Source of the DNA: an uncultured Opitutia bacterium
Lineage (GTDB): Bacteria; Verrucomicrobiota; Verrucomicrobiia; Opitutales; Opitutaceae
Reading direction: 5' to 3'
Length of the DNA: 50,419 nt
Assembly: GCA_903877135.1 (NCBI GenBank)
Contig: CAIRCN010000022.1
Span: 1-50,419 of the forward strand
The notes beneath the pieces are model-generated. The model made no database searches, was not told the DNA's origin, and was given only the letters and a program-made list of their open reading frames with translations. Of the stretch, positions 31,914 through 42,126 are shown one piece after another. Both the position numbers and the translations under genes were made by a program. How positions within the stretch are numbered: position 1 is the first letter of the stretch; each line of letters opens with the position of its first letter.

Positions 31914-33141
31914 TGCGCAACGCCTCCACGGGTTTGAGCCGCGCCGCGCGCCACGCCGGCAGCATCCCGGCGAGCGTCGAAATCACGACCGAGCAGACCA
32001 CGATCATCGTCACATCGCCGCGCGAGGTGTGCGCCGGCAGCTGGCTGAACTGGTAAAACCGCACCAGCACCTCCTCGCTGCCCGTCAGCTGCGTGAAGAC
32101 GCGGATCGCGTCGTTGCGGAAATACAGCGCGCCGAACCCGAGCGCGAGCCCCGTCACCGTGCCGGCAAAACCGATCAGGAACCCCTGAAAGCAAAAACAG
32201 GCGGCAACGTGGCGCGGCTTACCGCCGAGTGCGCCGATTAGCCCGATCTCACGCGTCTTCCGCACCACCGAGATCAGCAGCGAACTTGTCACCGAAAACG
32301 CCGCCACGATGATGATGAACGTGAGCAGGAAAAAAATCATGTTCTTCTCCAGTTGCAGCACGAAGAGAAAGTCTTCGTTGACCTCGATCCACGAGCGGGC
32401 TTGGGCCGACGACTGCGCCCCGAGTGCGCGGTTGATGCGGCCCGCCGCCACGTCGGCGTCGAGCCCATCGGCGATTTTCACGTTGATGCCATGGACCGCG
32501 TGGCCGAGCCCGTAGAGATCCTGCATCAGCCGCAGCGTCACCAGCACTACGGAGCTGTCGAGCTGTTGGTGCCCGATCTCGAAAATGCCCACCACAGTGA
32601 GTTCTCGCGGTAGCAGCACCTCGTCGCTCTTCAACCGCTCGAGCAACAGCGGCGAATAGACCTCGACCTTGCTGCCGAGCCGCGCCCCGATCGACTGGGC
32701 CAGCTTCGCGCTCAAAACGATCGAGTCGTCGTCGAGGTCCTCGAGCGAGCCGACGCGGATGTAGCGCTCCAGCGGCACGACCTTCGTCACCCGATCGACA
32801 TCGACCCCCTGGATGGCGGGGAACGCCGGCTTGCGGTCGCATTGCAGCATCACCACGCCTTCGGCAAACGGCGTGGTGGCGACCACGCCGGGGACCTTGG
32901 CGACCCGGGCCTGCAACTCAGCCGGATCGTTGATGAACCCCCGGGCCCGAATCTGCACGTCGCCCTGTGTGTCCACGATCATCCGCCGGATCTCATAGCC
33001 AAACCCGCCCATCACGCTCGTCGAAACCACCAGCAGCGCCACGCCAAGTGCCACGCCGAGAATGGAGATCACCGTGAAAAACGGAAACCGCCGCCCGGTC
33101 GGGAAGAGCTGCTTCAGCGCGAGGTAAAGATACCAGGGCAT
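31906..33141 (-). CDS. lolC: LolC/LolE-family transporter permease
   Basis: A 411-residue permease with the LolC/E topology: a first span at residues about 22-42 (PFFTVISILGVALGVALLVV), a large periplasmic domain (about 50-270), and three C-terminal spans (FFLLTFIIIVAAFSVTSSLL, CFCFQGFLIGFAGTVTGLAL and VVCSVVISTLAGMLPAWRAA). The motif PVEALRSE at the end is typical of FtsX-type permeases. The GGFGYEIRRMI and TKVVPLERYI parts are periplasmic. It is upstream of lolD and co-transcribed. Only one permease gene is present, so the complex may be a homodimer plus LolD; lolC versus lolE cannot be told apart. Confidence 0.88.
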   Translation of the reverse strand: MPWYLYLALKQLFPTGRRFPFFTVISILGVALGVALLVVSTSVMGGFGYEIRRMIVDTQGDVQIRARGFINDPAELQARVAKVPGVVATTPFAEGVVMLQCDRKPAFPAIQGVDVDRVTKVVPLERYIRVGSLEDLDDDSIVLSAKLAQSIGARLGSKVEVYSPLLLERLKSDEVLLPRELTVVGIFEIGHQQLDSSVVLVTLRLMQDLYGLGHAVHGINVKIADGLDADVAAGRINRALGAQSSAQARSWIEVNEDFLFVLQLEKNMIFFLLTFIIIVAAFSVTSSLLISVVRKTREIGLIGALGGKPRHVAACFCFQGFLIGFAGTVTGLALGFGALYFRNDAIRVFTQLTGSEEVLVRFYQFSQLPAHTSRGDVTMIVVCSVVISTLAGMLPAWRAARLKPVEALRSE

Positions 33142-33152
33142 CTCGGCAAGAC

Positions 33153-34628
33153 TCAGGCGCTGCCCGGCCGCAACTGCGGAAACAGAATCACATCGCGGAT
33201 GCTCTCCGCACCCGTGAGCAAAATGCAGAGCCGGTCGATGCCCACGCCCATGCCGCCCGCCGGTGGCATGCCGTGTTCGAGCGCCAGCAGGAAGTCCTGG
33301 TCGATGTTCTGTTTCTCCTCGCCCGCCTGCGCCTCGAACATCGCCCGCTGCACGTCGGGGTCGTTCTGCTCCGAGTAGGCCGGTGCAATTTCCATTCCGC
33401 CGATCGTCAGCTCGAATACGTCAATCGTCGTCGGGTCATCGGCGCTGATCTTCGCTAGCGGGCACAGTTCCTTCGGCAGCTTCAGCACGAACGTCGGCTG
33501 GATGAGCGTCGGCTCAATCTTCTTCGAGAAAATCTCGTTGGTAATCTCGAACTCCTCCCACGTCGGGGCGACCGCGAGGCCCATGGCCTCGGCCTTGGCG
33601 ATCTTCTCGGCCTTGGAGCGGCTGAACCACTCGGGATCGTTGGTCTCGGCGCGGATGAGGTCCTTGTAGTTCACCTCGCGCCACTCGCCGGAAAAGTCGA
33701 TTTCCTGCCCACTGGCGGGATGCTTGATTTTCGTCGTGCCGAGGACGTCGCGGCAGAGCGACGTGAGGAGGTCCTTGATCAGCGTCATCATCCCGCGGTG
33801 GTCGCTGTAGGCCTGGTAGACCTCGAGCATGGTGAACTCGGGGTTGTGCTTTCGCGAGACGCCCTCGTTGCGGAAGATGCGGCCGATCTCAAACACCCGG
33901 TCGTAGCCGCCGACGAGCAGGCGCTTCAGGCGCAGCTCGGTCGCGATGCGCAGGAAAAAATCCACGTTTAGGGCATTGTGGTGCGTGACAAACGGCCGCG
34001 CCGCCGCGCCGCCCGCGGTGCTTTCAAGCACCGGCGTCTCGACCTCGATGAACTGGCGGTTCTCGAGAAAGCGCCGCACGTGTGACACGATCCGCGAGCG
34101 CAGCATGAGCCGCTGCCGCGACTCCTCGTTGACGATCAGGTCGAGGTAACGCTGGCGGTAAACCTGTTCCGGGTCGCTCAGCCCGTGCCATTTCTCCGGC
34201 AGCGGCCGGAGCGCCTTCGAAACCAGCGTGAACGCATCGACCCGCACCGTGATCTCGCCGGTCTTGGTTTTGAAGAGCACTCCCGTCGCGCCGATGATGT
34301 CGCCGAGATCGAGCGACTTCTTGAACACCCCGTAACGCTCCTCCCCGAGCACATCGCGCCGGAAATAGAGCTGGATCGGCCCCTGCTGGTCCTGGATTTT
34401 CACGAACGAGCTCCCGCCCTGCACGCGAAACGTCACGAGGCGCCCCGCGACCGTGACGCCCACGATGTTGTCCTGCCCCTCGACGTAGAGCGCCTTCGCC
34501 TCGGCCGAGAAATGCGTCGGCATGACGTTGGCGCGGAACGGATCAAAGCCGGTGGCGCGCAGCTCGGCGAGCTTCTGTCGGCGCACGGCATGCTGGTCGT
34601 GGGAAATGTCAGAGTGAACGTCGCTCAT
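33153..34628 (-). CDS. lysS: Lysyl-tRNA synthetase, class II
   Basis: Charges tRNA(Lys). The 491-residue protein has an N-terminal OB-fold anticodon-binding domain (YVEGQDNIVGVTVAGRLVTF near residue 51), then class II motif 1 near 200 (RRFLENRQFIEVETPVLEST), motif 2 in RIFRNEGVSRKHNPEFTMLE near 260 and motif 3 in GMGVGIDRLCILLTGAESIR near 452. I start at the ATG 34626-34628 (MSDVHSDISHDQ); the frame extends 13 codons further up without domain content. It is followed, 11 bases on, by the permease gene. Confidence 0.96.
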   Translation of the reverse strand: MSDVHSDISHDQHAVRRQKLAELRATGFDPFRANVMPTHFSAEAKALYVEGQDNIVGVTVAGRLVTFRVQGGSSFVKIQDQQGPIQLYFRRDVLGEERYGVFKKSLDLGDIIGATGVLFKTKTGEITVRVDAFTLVSKALRPLPEKWHGLSDPEQVYRQRYLDLIVNEESRQRLMLRSRIVSHVRRFLENRQFIEVETPVLESTAGGAAARPFVTHHNALNVDFFLRIATELRLKRLLVGGYDRVFEIGRIFRNEGVSRKHNPEFTMLEVYQAYSDHRGMMTLIKDLLTSLCRDVLGTTKIKHPASGQEIDFSGEWREVNYKDLIRAETNDPEWFSRSKAEKIAKAEAMGLAVAPTWEEFEITNEIFSKKIEPTLIQPTFVLKLPKELCPLAKISADDPTTIDVFELTIGGMEIAPAYSEQNDPDVQRAMFEAQAGEEKQNIDQDFLLALEHGMPPAGGMGVGIDRLCILLTGAESIRDVILFPQLRPGSA

Positions 34629-34799
34629 GAAACCACGCACCGTGATGTTCCTTCCGCCACGGCGCAAACGGATTCTCCCGGGGTGTCCGTGCCGTCATAG
34701 CGCGTGCCAAACCTGATCGTGTGGATCAAGGTCCGGTGCGTTGCATGATGCTCGCCTCTACAGCCCAAGATTCCCTGTTTTCACAGCCTACAGAGCGAT

Positions 34800-35588
34800 T
34801 CACAAGTCGCCGCGGCGCTCGCGGTAGGCGCGCGGACTCAGGCCGCACGCGGCGCGGATAGTCTTGTTGAAAAAATGCAAGTCGGGCAGGCCAACCTCGG
34901 CGGCAATCGTCTTGATCGTGAGTGTCGTATGCGCGAGCAGATGTAACGCCCGCTCCACCCGGCGTTGCCGGATGTAACCCTCGACCGTCACGCCAAACTG
35001 CGCGCGAAACAGCCGTGTCAGGTGGTTGTGCGAAACTTCGGCGCGCTGCGCGATCGCCGGAATCGACAGCGTCTGCGAGAGCTGCAGCTCGATCTCGCGC
35101 ACCGCCCGGCTGAGCGCCGGGTGTTGGCGTTGGTGCGGCGGGTGCTCCGCCATTGGCTGGCCGGCCAGTTGCCAGAGCACGTCCCACAGGCGCACTGAGG
35201 CGCGGCGCGGTTGCGCGGGCAGCCAGCCGGCGGCTTCCTCCAGCGCCCGCATCAAACCGTCGAACGCCTCGCCCAAGTCCTGCATCACCGGCACCGCGAC
35301 CTGATCTCCGCCCGCCTGCAGCCGGAAGTGTGCAAAAATATGCCGTGACTCGCCTTGGTAGTGATAAACGATGCGCGCGTTCGGCGGCGTGATCCCAGCC
35401 CCGCCCGGCATGATGGCGAATTCCCGCCCGTCGATCGAGATCGTCCCGTGGTAGCGGTAGAGGTGCAGGCACCACAGGCCTGGCAACTGGTATTCCTCGA
35501 TCGCGCGTTTACAGCCGTGCACCGCCAGCCCCGCGAGCACGAGCTCCGGCTGATTCTTGAGCGGCATCTGCCAGACGGCGGCGTTCAC
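34800..35588 (-). CDS. AraC-family transcriptional regulator
   Basis: A 262-residue regulator with an N-terminal cupin-like sensing domain (residues about 30-110: LYRYHGTISIDGREFAIMPG, then GAGITPPNARIVYHYQG) and a C-terminal AraC domain: LSIPAIAQRAEVSHNHLTRL near 168 and TIKTIAAEVGLPDLHFFNKT near 218. I take the GTG at 35586-35588, which overlaps the purN stop (GTGA); the frame is open further up, inside purN, but without domain content. Such coupling to purN is odd for a regulator, and the sensed ligand is unknown. A sugar or purine-related signal would be a guess. Confidence 0.85.
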   Translation of the reverse strand: MNAAVWQMPLKNQPELVLAGLAVHGCKRAIEEYQLPGLWCLHLYRYHGTISIDGREFAIMPGGAGITPPNARIVYHYQGESRHIFAHFRLQAGGDQVAVPVMQDLGEAFDGLMRALEEAAGWLPAQPRRASVRLWDVLWQLAGQPMAEHPPHQRQHPALSRAVREIELQLSQTLSIPAIAQRAEVSHNHLTRLFRAQFGVTVEGYIRQRRVERALHLLAHTTLTIKTIAAEVGLPDLHFFNKTIRAACGLSPRAYRERRGDL

Positions 35589-36160
35589 TTTGCCTCGCTC
35601 AACCGTGCGATCACGGCCGGCAGCAACGCATGCTCCGCCGCGTGCACCTTGGCCGTCAACGATTCCAGCGTGTCCTCCGGCTCCACTCGCACCGCCGCCT
35701 GATCGAGGATCGGACCGCCGTCCACCTCGAGCGTCACGCGGTGCACCGTGCAGCCAGTGATCTTCACGCCGCGTCGCCACGCCTGCCCGATGCCATCGAG
35801 CCCCGGAAAACACGGTAGCAGGCTCGGATGCAGGTTGATGATTTTCCCGGCAAATGCGTTCAGGAAACCCGGTTTCAGCACGCGCATGAAGCCCGCGAGC
35901 ACCACTAGGTCCGGCGTGCAGCCCCGCACCGCCGCAATGAACCGCGCCTCACCTTCGCTTTCGAGCTTGGTCCTGAACGGCGCCGGATCGACAAACTCCG
36001 CCGCCACGCCGAAACGTGCGCCGAGCAAGAGGATTCCGGCGTCCGCGCGATCCGATAAAATCTGCACGATCCGCGCGCGCCCAAGCTGTCCGGCCTGCTG
36101 GGCCTGCAATATCGCCTCGGCATTCGAGCCACGGCCGGAGCCAAGAATAACAACGCGCAT
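35585..36160 (-). CDS. purN: Phosphoribosylglycinamide formyltransferase
   Basis: Transfers a formyl group from 10-formyl-THF to GAR in purine synthesis. The 191-residue protein has ILGSGRGSNAEAILQAQQAG at the N-terminus (phosphate-binding), LVVLAGFMRVLKPGFLNAF near residue 86, KIINLHPSLLPCFPGLDG near 106 (catalytic Asn-His) and GCTVHRVTLEVDGGPILDQ near 137 (catalytic Asp). All are intact. Upstream is the heptose nucleotidyltransferase gene (5 bases apart); downstream an AraC gene overlaps the stop. Confidence 0.95.
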   Translation of the reverse strand: MRVVILGSGRGSNAEAILQAQQAGQLGRARIVQILSDRADAGILLLGARFGVAAEFVDPAPFRTKLESEGEARFIAAVRGCTPDLVVLAGFMRVLKPGFLNAFAGKIINLHPSLLPCFPGLDGIGQAWRRGVKITGCTVHRVTLEVDGGPILDQAAVRVEPEDTLESLTAKVHAAEHALLPAVIARLSEAK

Positions 36161-36165
36161 CGTCC

Positions 36166-36663
36166 CTAAACCTCCCCCGCCGCCCGGATCTTCGCGATCA
36201 GGCTGGTCGTGCTGAAACCCGGCAGGAACGGGACAAACGCGATCCGCGCCCCCACCCGCTCCAGTTCCACCCGCTCCTCGGGATCGAGCCGGTCCAGCGT
36301 GTAGTCACCCGCCTTCGCGTAAACATCCGGCCGCAGCGCCCGGATTTCAGCCGTCAGCCGCTTCTCCCTAAAAATCACCACGCCGTCCACGCAGCTCAGC
36401 GCGCCGAGCGCATACGCCCGCTCGGCCTCAGTCTGCACCGGTCGCGCCGGCCCTTTCAGCGCCCGCACGCTGGCGTCGGCATTGAGCGCGATAAACAGCG
36501 CATCTCCGAGCGCCCGCGCCGCCTGCAGCGAATGAATGTGCCCCGTGTGCAGCAGGTCGAACACCCCGTTGGTCAGCACTACGCGCCGGCCCGCCGCGCG
36601 CAGGGTCTCGCGCAGCGTCACTGCGCCCGCCAGGGAAAAAAGCTTGGGATTGTCGAGGTTCAC
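36166..36663 (-). CDS. rfaE2: D-glycero-beta-D-manno-heptose 1-phosphate adenylyltransferase
   Basis: A 165-residue adenylyltransferase of the RfaE domain II / HldE C-terminal type that activates heptose-1-phosphate to ADP-heptose for LPS core synthesis. The nucleotidyltransferase signature is VVLTNGVFDLLHTGHIHSLQ near residue 28 (HxGH), then LNADASVRALKGPARPVQTE near 60 and FLPGFSTTSLIAKI near 150. The kinase domain of bifunctional HldE is absent, so this is the stand-alone form. It is the first gene of a - strand run with purN and AraC, and divergent from xylF. Confidence 0.92.
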   Translation of the reverse strand: MNLDNPKLFSLAGAVTLRETLRAAGRRVVLTNGVFDLLHTGHIHSLQAARALGDALFIALNADASVRALKGPARPVQTEAERAYALGALSCVDGVVIFREKRLTAEIRALRPDVYAKAGDYTLDRLDPEERVELERVGARIAFVPFLPGFSTTSLIAKIRAAGEV

Positions 36664-36740
36664 GCCGTAATTTCTAAGATTTTCACAGTGCTCGGCGGTT
36701 GTAAATTAACTTCCCCTGCTCTTCTTACCTGCCGCCGCCC

Positions 36741-37781
36741 ATGAAACCCCGCATTGCCCTCGTCCTCCTCTCGCTCGTATTGTCGCTGCTCATCGGTATC
36801 ACGCTTCGCCGTGGCGCCGGCGGTCCTGTCCCCGACGGCCAGCGCCGTCCCATCATCGGCCTTTCGATGGACACCCTCGAAGTCGAGCGCTGGCAGCATG
36901 ACCGCGACCTGTTCGTCGCTCGCGCCAACGAGCTCGGCGCCGATGTCCTCGTCGTCTCCGCCAACAGCGACGACACCCGACAGGTCCGCGACTGTGAGGC
37001 GCTCGTGAACAACAAGATCTCCGCCCTCGTCATCATCCCCCACGACGGCGCCGCCATGGCCAAGGGCGTGGCCCTCGCCCACGAGGCGCACATCCCCGTC
37101 CTCGCCTACGACCGCCTCATCCTCAACTGCGACCTCGATCTCTACCTCACCTTCGACAACGTGAAAGTTGGCGAGCTACAGGCCGGCTACCTCGTCGACA
37201 AGCTCAAGGGCAAGCACGCCCGCATCGTCCGCCTCCTCGGCTCCAAGACCGACAACAACGCCTTCCTCTTCAAGCAGGGCCAAGACAACATGCTCAATCC
37301 CGCCATCGCTCGCGGCGACCTCGAGATCGTTCACGAGGACTGGTGCGACGGCTGGCGCCCCGAAAACGCCAAGAAAGTCCTCAACGCCGCCATCACCAAG
37401 GCCGGCCGCAACATCGACGCCGTCCTCTGCTCCGCCGACATCCTCTCCGCCGGCGCGATCCAAGTCCTCCTCGAGGAAGGTCTCGCCGGCAAGGTCCTTG
37501 TCACCGGCCAGGACGCCGACCTCTCCTCCTGCCAGCGCATCGTCGAGGGCACCCAGTCTATGACCATCTACAAGCCGCTCAAACACCTCGCCTACACCGC
37601 CGCCGAACTCGCCGTGAAAATGGCGCGTGGTCAAGTAATCGTCGCCAAGGAGGAACTCGACAACGGTCGCGCCAAAGTCCCGTCCATCTTTCTAAAAGTG
37701 CTCGTCGTGGATAAAGACACGATGGACAGCACGGTCATCGCCGACGGTTTCCACAAGCGCGAAGCGATCTACCGGAAATAA
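36741..37781 (+). CDS. xylF: Sugar ABC transporter substrate-binding protein, XylF-like
   Basis: A 346-residue periplasmic sugar-binding protein of peripheral binding protein class I. It has an N-terminal hydrophobic export segment (residues about 4-22, IALVLLSLVLSLLIGITL) without a lipobox Cys, then PIIGLSMDTLEVERWQHDRD near 34 and LVVSANSDDTRQVRDCEALV near 69, IPVLAYDRLILNCDLDLYL near 117 and GWRPENAKKVLNAAITKAG near 203. The RW..D and SANSD wording is that of XylF. It begins a three-gene operon xylFGH. Xylose is the best guess for the ligand, but no xylose isomerase or kinase gene is nearby. Confidence 0.9.
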   Translation: MKPRIALVLLSLVLSLLIGITLRRGAGGPVPDGQRRPIIGLSMDTLEVERWQHDRDLFVARANELGADVLVVSANSDDTRQVRDCEALVNNKISALVIIPHDGAAMAKGVALAHEAHIPVLAYDRLILNCDLDLYLTFDNVKVGELQAGYLVDKLKGKHARIVRLLGSKTDNNAFLFKQGQDNMLNPAIARGDLEIVHEDWCDGWRPENAKKVLNAAITKAGRNIDAVLCSADILSAGAIQVLLEEGLAGKVLVTGQDADLSSCQRIVEGTQSMTIYKPLKHLAYTAAELAVKMARGQVIVAKEELDNGRAKVPSIFLKVLVVDKDTMDSTVIADGFHKREAIYRK

Positions 37782-37785
37782 CGCG

Positions 37786-39309
<1,524 letters not shown>

Positions 39310-39312
39310 CCG

Positions 39313-40440
39313 ATGAAAGCCAAATTCTCCTTCCGTGATTTTTCCCTGCTGATCTCCCTCCTCGTCATCTGGGGTTTCTTCGCCGTCGTCTCACCGCAAT
39401 ACCTCTCGGCGCGCAACCTCTCCGCCCTCACCGTCGAGCTCGCCATCACCGCCACCCTCGCGCTCGGGATGCTGCTGGTGATCCTGCCCGGCCACATCGA
39501 CCTCTCGGTCGGCAGCGGCGTCGGCCTCATCGGCGGCATCGCCGCCGTGCTGGTGTTCGATCACGACTGGCCCGCCGCGCTCGCGTTCCTGCCCGCCATC
39601 GCCGTCGCCCTCCTTTTGTGGTTCGCCCAAGGCACCCTCATCGTTCGCCAGCGCATCCCCGCCTTCATCATCACGCTCGGCGGCCTGCTCATCTTCAAGG
39701 GTGTCTTCTGGCTCGTGATCAACACGCACACCGTCCCCGTCTCGCACGGCGGCCGGCCGAACCTCTTTTCACTGCTGACGACCTATTACCTGCCGCAGTT
39801 CGCCAGCTACGCGCTCATCGCCGTGGTGCTCGTCGCGCTGGTCGTCGTCACACTCCGCGGCCGGAGCCGGCGCGCGGGCATGGGCTTTAGCGTAGACGAT
39901 CCCGAGCTCACGTTCATGAAGCTCTTCCTCACCGCGCAGGGCCTGCTCCTGTTCGTGCTCACGGTGAACCAATTTCGCGGCATCCCGCTTTCCGTCGTCA
40001 TCCTCGGCGCCGTCGCGTTGCTCATCCAGGTCATCACGCGCCACACGCCTTTCGGCCGGCATCTCTACGCCATCGGCGGCAACGAGGAGGCGGCCTTCGT
40101 CTCCGGCGTGCCCGTGCAAAAGGTCGTCATCGGCGCCTACACGCTCCTCGGTGGCATCGTCGCCGTCACCGGCCTGATGCAGACAGCCTATGGCGGCGCC
40201 TCGACAACCACCGTCGGCGACCAGATGGAACTCGACGCCATCGCCGCCTGCGTGATCGGCGGCACGAGCCTCCGCGGCGGACGCGGCACCGTGCTCGGCG
40301 TGATTTTCGGCGCGCTCATCATGGCGAGCCTACTGAACGGCATGACGCTCCTCGCCGTCGCGCCCGAGATGAAATTCATCGTCCGCGGCGTCGTCCTCAC
40401 CCTCGCCGTCTGGATGGACGTAAAGCTGGCGAAGCGGTAA
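39313..40440 (+). CDS. xylH: Sugar ABC transporter permease, XylH-like
   Basis: A 375-residue permease with about ten membrane spans of the CUT2 (RbsC/XylH) family. Features are LLVIWGFFAVVSPQYLSARN at the N-terminus, LALGMLLVILPGHIDLSVGS near residue 50 (the conserved I-D-L-S-V-G segment), FIITLGGLLIFKGVFWLVIN near 117, GRHLYAIGGNEEAAFVSGVP near 250 (the EAA loop that contacts the ATPase) and GRGTVLGVIFGALIMASLLNG near 325. The 375-residue length fits XylH rather than the shorter RbsC (about 320). It closes the xylFGH operon. Confidence 0.94.
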   Translation: MKAKFSFRDFSLLISLLVIWGFFAVVSPQYLSARNLSALTVELAITATLALGMLLVILPGHIDLSVGSGVGLIGGIAAVLVFDHDWPAALAFLPAIAVALLLWFAQGTLIVRQRIPAFIITLGGLLIFKGVFWLVINTHTVPVSHGGRPNLFSLLTTYYLPQFASYALIAVVLVALVVVTLRGRSRRAGMGFSVDDPELTFMKLFLTAQGLLLFVLTVNQFRGIPLSVVILGAVALLIQVITRHTPFGRHLYAIGGNEEAAFVSGVPVQKVVIGAYTLLGGIVAVTGLMQTAYGGASTTTVGDQMELDAIAACVIGGTSLRGGRGTVLGVIFGALIMASLLNGMTLLAVAPEMKFIVRGVVLTLAVWMDVKLAKR

Positions 40441-40492
40441 ATCTGATCATCCCCAAGCAATTTACGCAGCAACAGCGGGTCAGTGGCACTGT

Positions 40493-41473
40493 TCAGGAGA
40501 CGACATAGTTGAAAAATCCGCGGGTTTGGGCGCGGGCCGTTTCCGTGACCATCAGGCCTTCGGCACCGGGAAATCCCTGGATGAACCGAATCCCCTCGTC
40601 AGCGCCGAGCACGAATGACGTGGTGGAGAGCACGCCGGCCTGCAGGCAGGTGTTGGCGATCACAGTTGCCTGCACGCAGCCGTTGGCCACGGGCCATCCG
40701 GAGCGCGGGTCGATGATGTGACCGTAGCGACGGCCGTTGAGCGTGAAGCAGCGCAGATAGTCGCCGGAGGAAGCCACGCCCTTGCCGGTGATGCCGGTGC
40801 TGCCGGAAGCCACGCCGGGTTTTTTTGGATCTTCGAGGCCGATGTGCCAGCAGGGTTTGCCGGGCGGCGCGCCCAAGGCGCGGAGATCGTGGCCGAAGTC
40901 GACGAGCACGTTGGCGATGCCGTGGTTCACGGCGATCTGTGCGACGATATCGACGGCGTATTCCTTGCCAAAGCCGCCGAAGTCGAGCGCCATACCCGGC
41001 TCGGGCAGGAAGACCTTGCCCGGTGCGCGCTGCATTTTTTTCCAGCCCACGAGCCGGCGGGCGGCGTCGATCTCTGCCGTCGTGGGCAGCGCCGTATGAG
41101 CTACCTTGTAATTCCATACCCGCAGGAGCGGCAGCGCGGTGGGGTCGAGGATGCCCTGCGTCATGAAATGCAGGGTGTCGCAGAGCTTGAGCAACTGCTC
41201 CATCTCGGCATCGACGGCGACCCAGTCGCGGCCGGCGGCGGCGTTGATGCGGCTGACGAGGCTGCCGGGGAGGAAGCGCGAGTATTTCGCCTCGAAGGCC
41301 TGCACCCAGGCCACGGCGGCGCGCTCAAACTTCGTCGCCTGCGCGGCATCCTGGGCGGTGAACTGCACTTCGCACTTCGTGCCCAGCGCCGGGAAATCCA
41401 GCCGGCGCAGCAGCCCGGCCGGACCCGCGGGAACGGCGGGCGGCGGACGGTGGGATTGGGAGAACATGGCCAT
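40493..41473 (-). CDS. apbE: FAD:protein FMN transferase (ApbE)
   Basis: Attaches FMN to threonine or serine of exported flavoproteins such as NqrB/C and RnfG. The 326-residue protein has DFPALGTKCEVQFTAQDA near residue 29, KYSRFLPGSLVSRINAAAG near 63 (the YS.f...S.....N pattern), ALDFGGFGKEYAVDIVAQI near 164 (the GGIAKG-like segment, here GGFGKE) and RRYGHIIDPRSGWPVANG near 250 (the conserved HI.DPRTG). No clear signal peptide or lipobox is at the N-terminus, which is odd for a usually exported enzyme. It follows gspM on the same strand, 122 bases away, so it may share its transcript. No Nqr/Rnf gene is in the window. Confidence 0.9.
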   Translation of the reverse strand: MAMFSQSHRPPPAVPAGPAGLLRRLDFPALGTKCEVQFTAQDAAQATKFERAAVAWVQAFEAKYSRFLPGSLVSRINAAAGRDWVAVDAEMEQLLKLCDTLHFMTQGILDPTALPLLRVWNYKVAHTALPTTAEIDAARRLVGWKKMQRAPGKVFLPEPGMALDFGGFGKEYAVDIVAQIAVNHGIANVLVDFGHDLRALGAPPGKPCWHIGLEDPKKPGVASGSTGITGKGVASSGDYLRCFTLNGRRYGHIIDPRSGWPVANGCVQATVIANTCLQAGVLSTTSFVLGADEGIRFIQGFPGAEGLMVTETARAQTRGFFNYVVS

Positions 41474-41595
41474 GGCTCGATCAGGTCAGAACGCGCATTT
41501 CCCAGCGACTGTGCTGCCGGCGGCAAGCGTGACCCGGGGCATCATAGGTTTCCCTTGAAGGAGCACGGTGGCAAAAGGGGCTTTCCGGCCGGCAA

Positions 41596-42126
41596 TCAGT
41601 GGACGATTTCGACGGAGGAAACGCGCAGCGACGCATTGAGTTGCGCGGGGTTGGCTAGGTCGGCCGCGAGCGAAAACTGCTCGATGCCGATGTAGGGCGA
41701 ACGCTGCGCCAGCAGCCCGTAGAATTTCACGAGCGCATCAAAGTCCGTCTTCGGCAGATTGAACTGCACGGTGTGCACCGCAAACTGCCCGCTGCGCTCG
41801 GTGCGGGGGGTGTCGTTGGTGAACTTGAGGCCGTTGTCGCGGGCGAGCGAGCTGAGCTCGGCGACGAGCCGCGTGTCGTCGAAGGTGCGCGCGGGGTCGA
41901 GATCCTTCACGGCCTTCACGGCGGCGTTTTCGATGGCGGTGCGATTGGCCAGCCACTGTTTCTGGTCGGCGAGTTCCAGCGCCGTGATGCGCTGGGCACT
42001 CCAGGCGCGGTTGGCCCGGCGGCTGAAGTTCGACAGCCACATCAGGGCTGCGAGCGCCGCAAACGCCGCGAGCAGAATTTTCTCCCGCAGGAGCCGGCCG
42101 AGGAAGAATGCCTTGAATGCTCTCAT
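41596..42126 (-). CDS. gspM: Type II secretion GspM-like protein
   Basis: A 176-residue bitopic protein, last of the G-M run. The N-terminus is basic, then a span at about 19-38 (ILLAAFAALAALMWLSNF), followed by a periplasmic ferredoxin-like region (TDFDALVKFYGLLAQRSPYI near 129). This is the PilO/GspM layout. I start at ATG 42124-42126, which overlaps the gspL stop; the longer frame upstream (to 42882) is inside gspL. The protein joins GspL in the inner-membrane platform. Symbol by position and topology; sequence identity in this family is low. Confidence 0.75.
   Translation of the reverse strand: MRAFKAFFLGRLLREKILLAAFAALAALMWLSNFSRRANRAWSAQRITALELADQKQWLANRTAIENAAVKAVKDLDPARTFDDTRLVAELSSLARDNGLKFTNDTPRTERSGQFAVHTVQFNLPKTDFDALVKFYGLLAQRSPYIGIEQFSLAADLANPAQLNASLRVSSVEIVH

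Noticed and set aside
40441-40492. Terminator between convergent xylH and apbE
   Set aside because: No stable stem followed by a T-run could be found in the 52-base gap.
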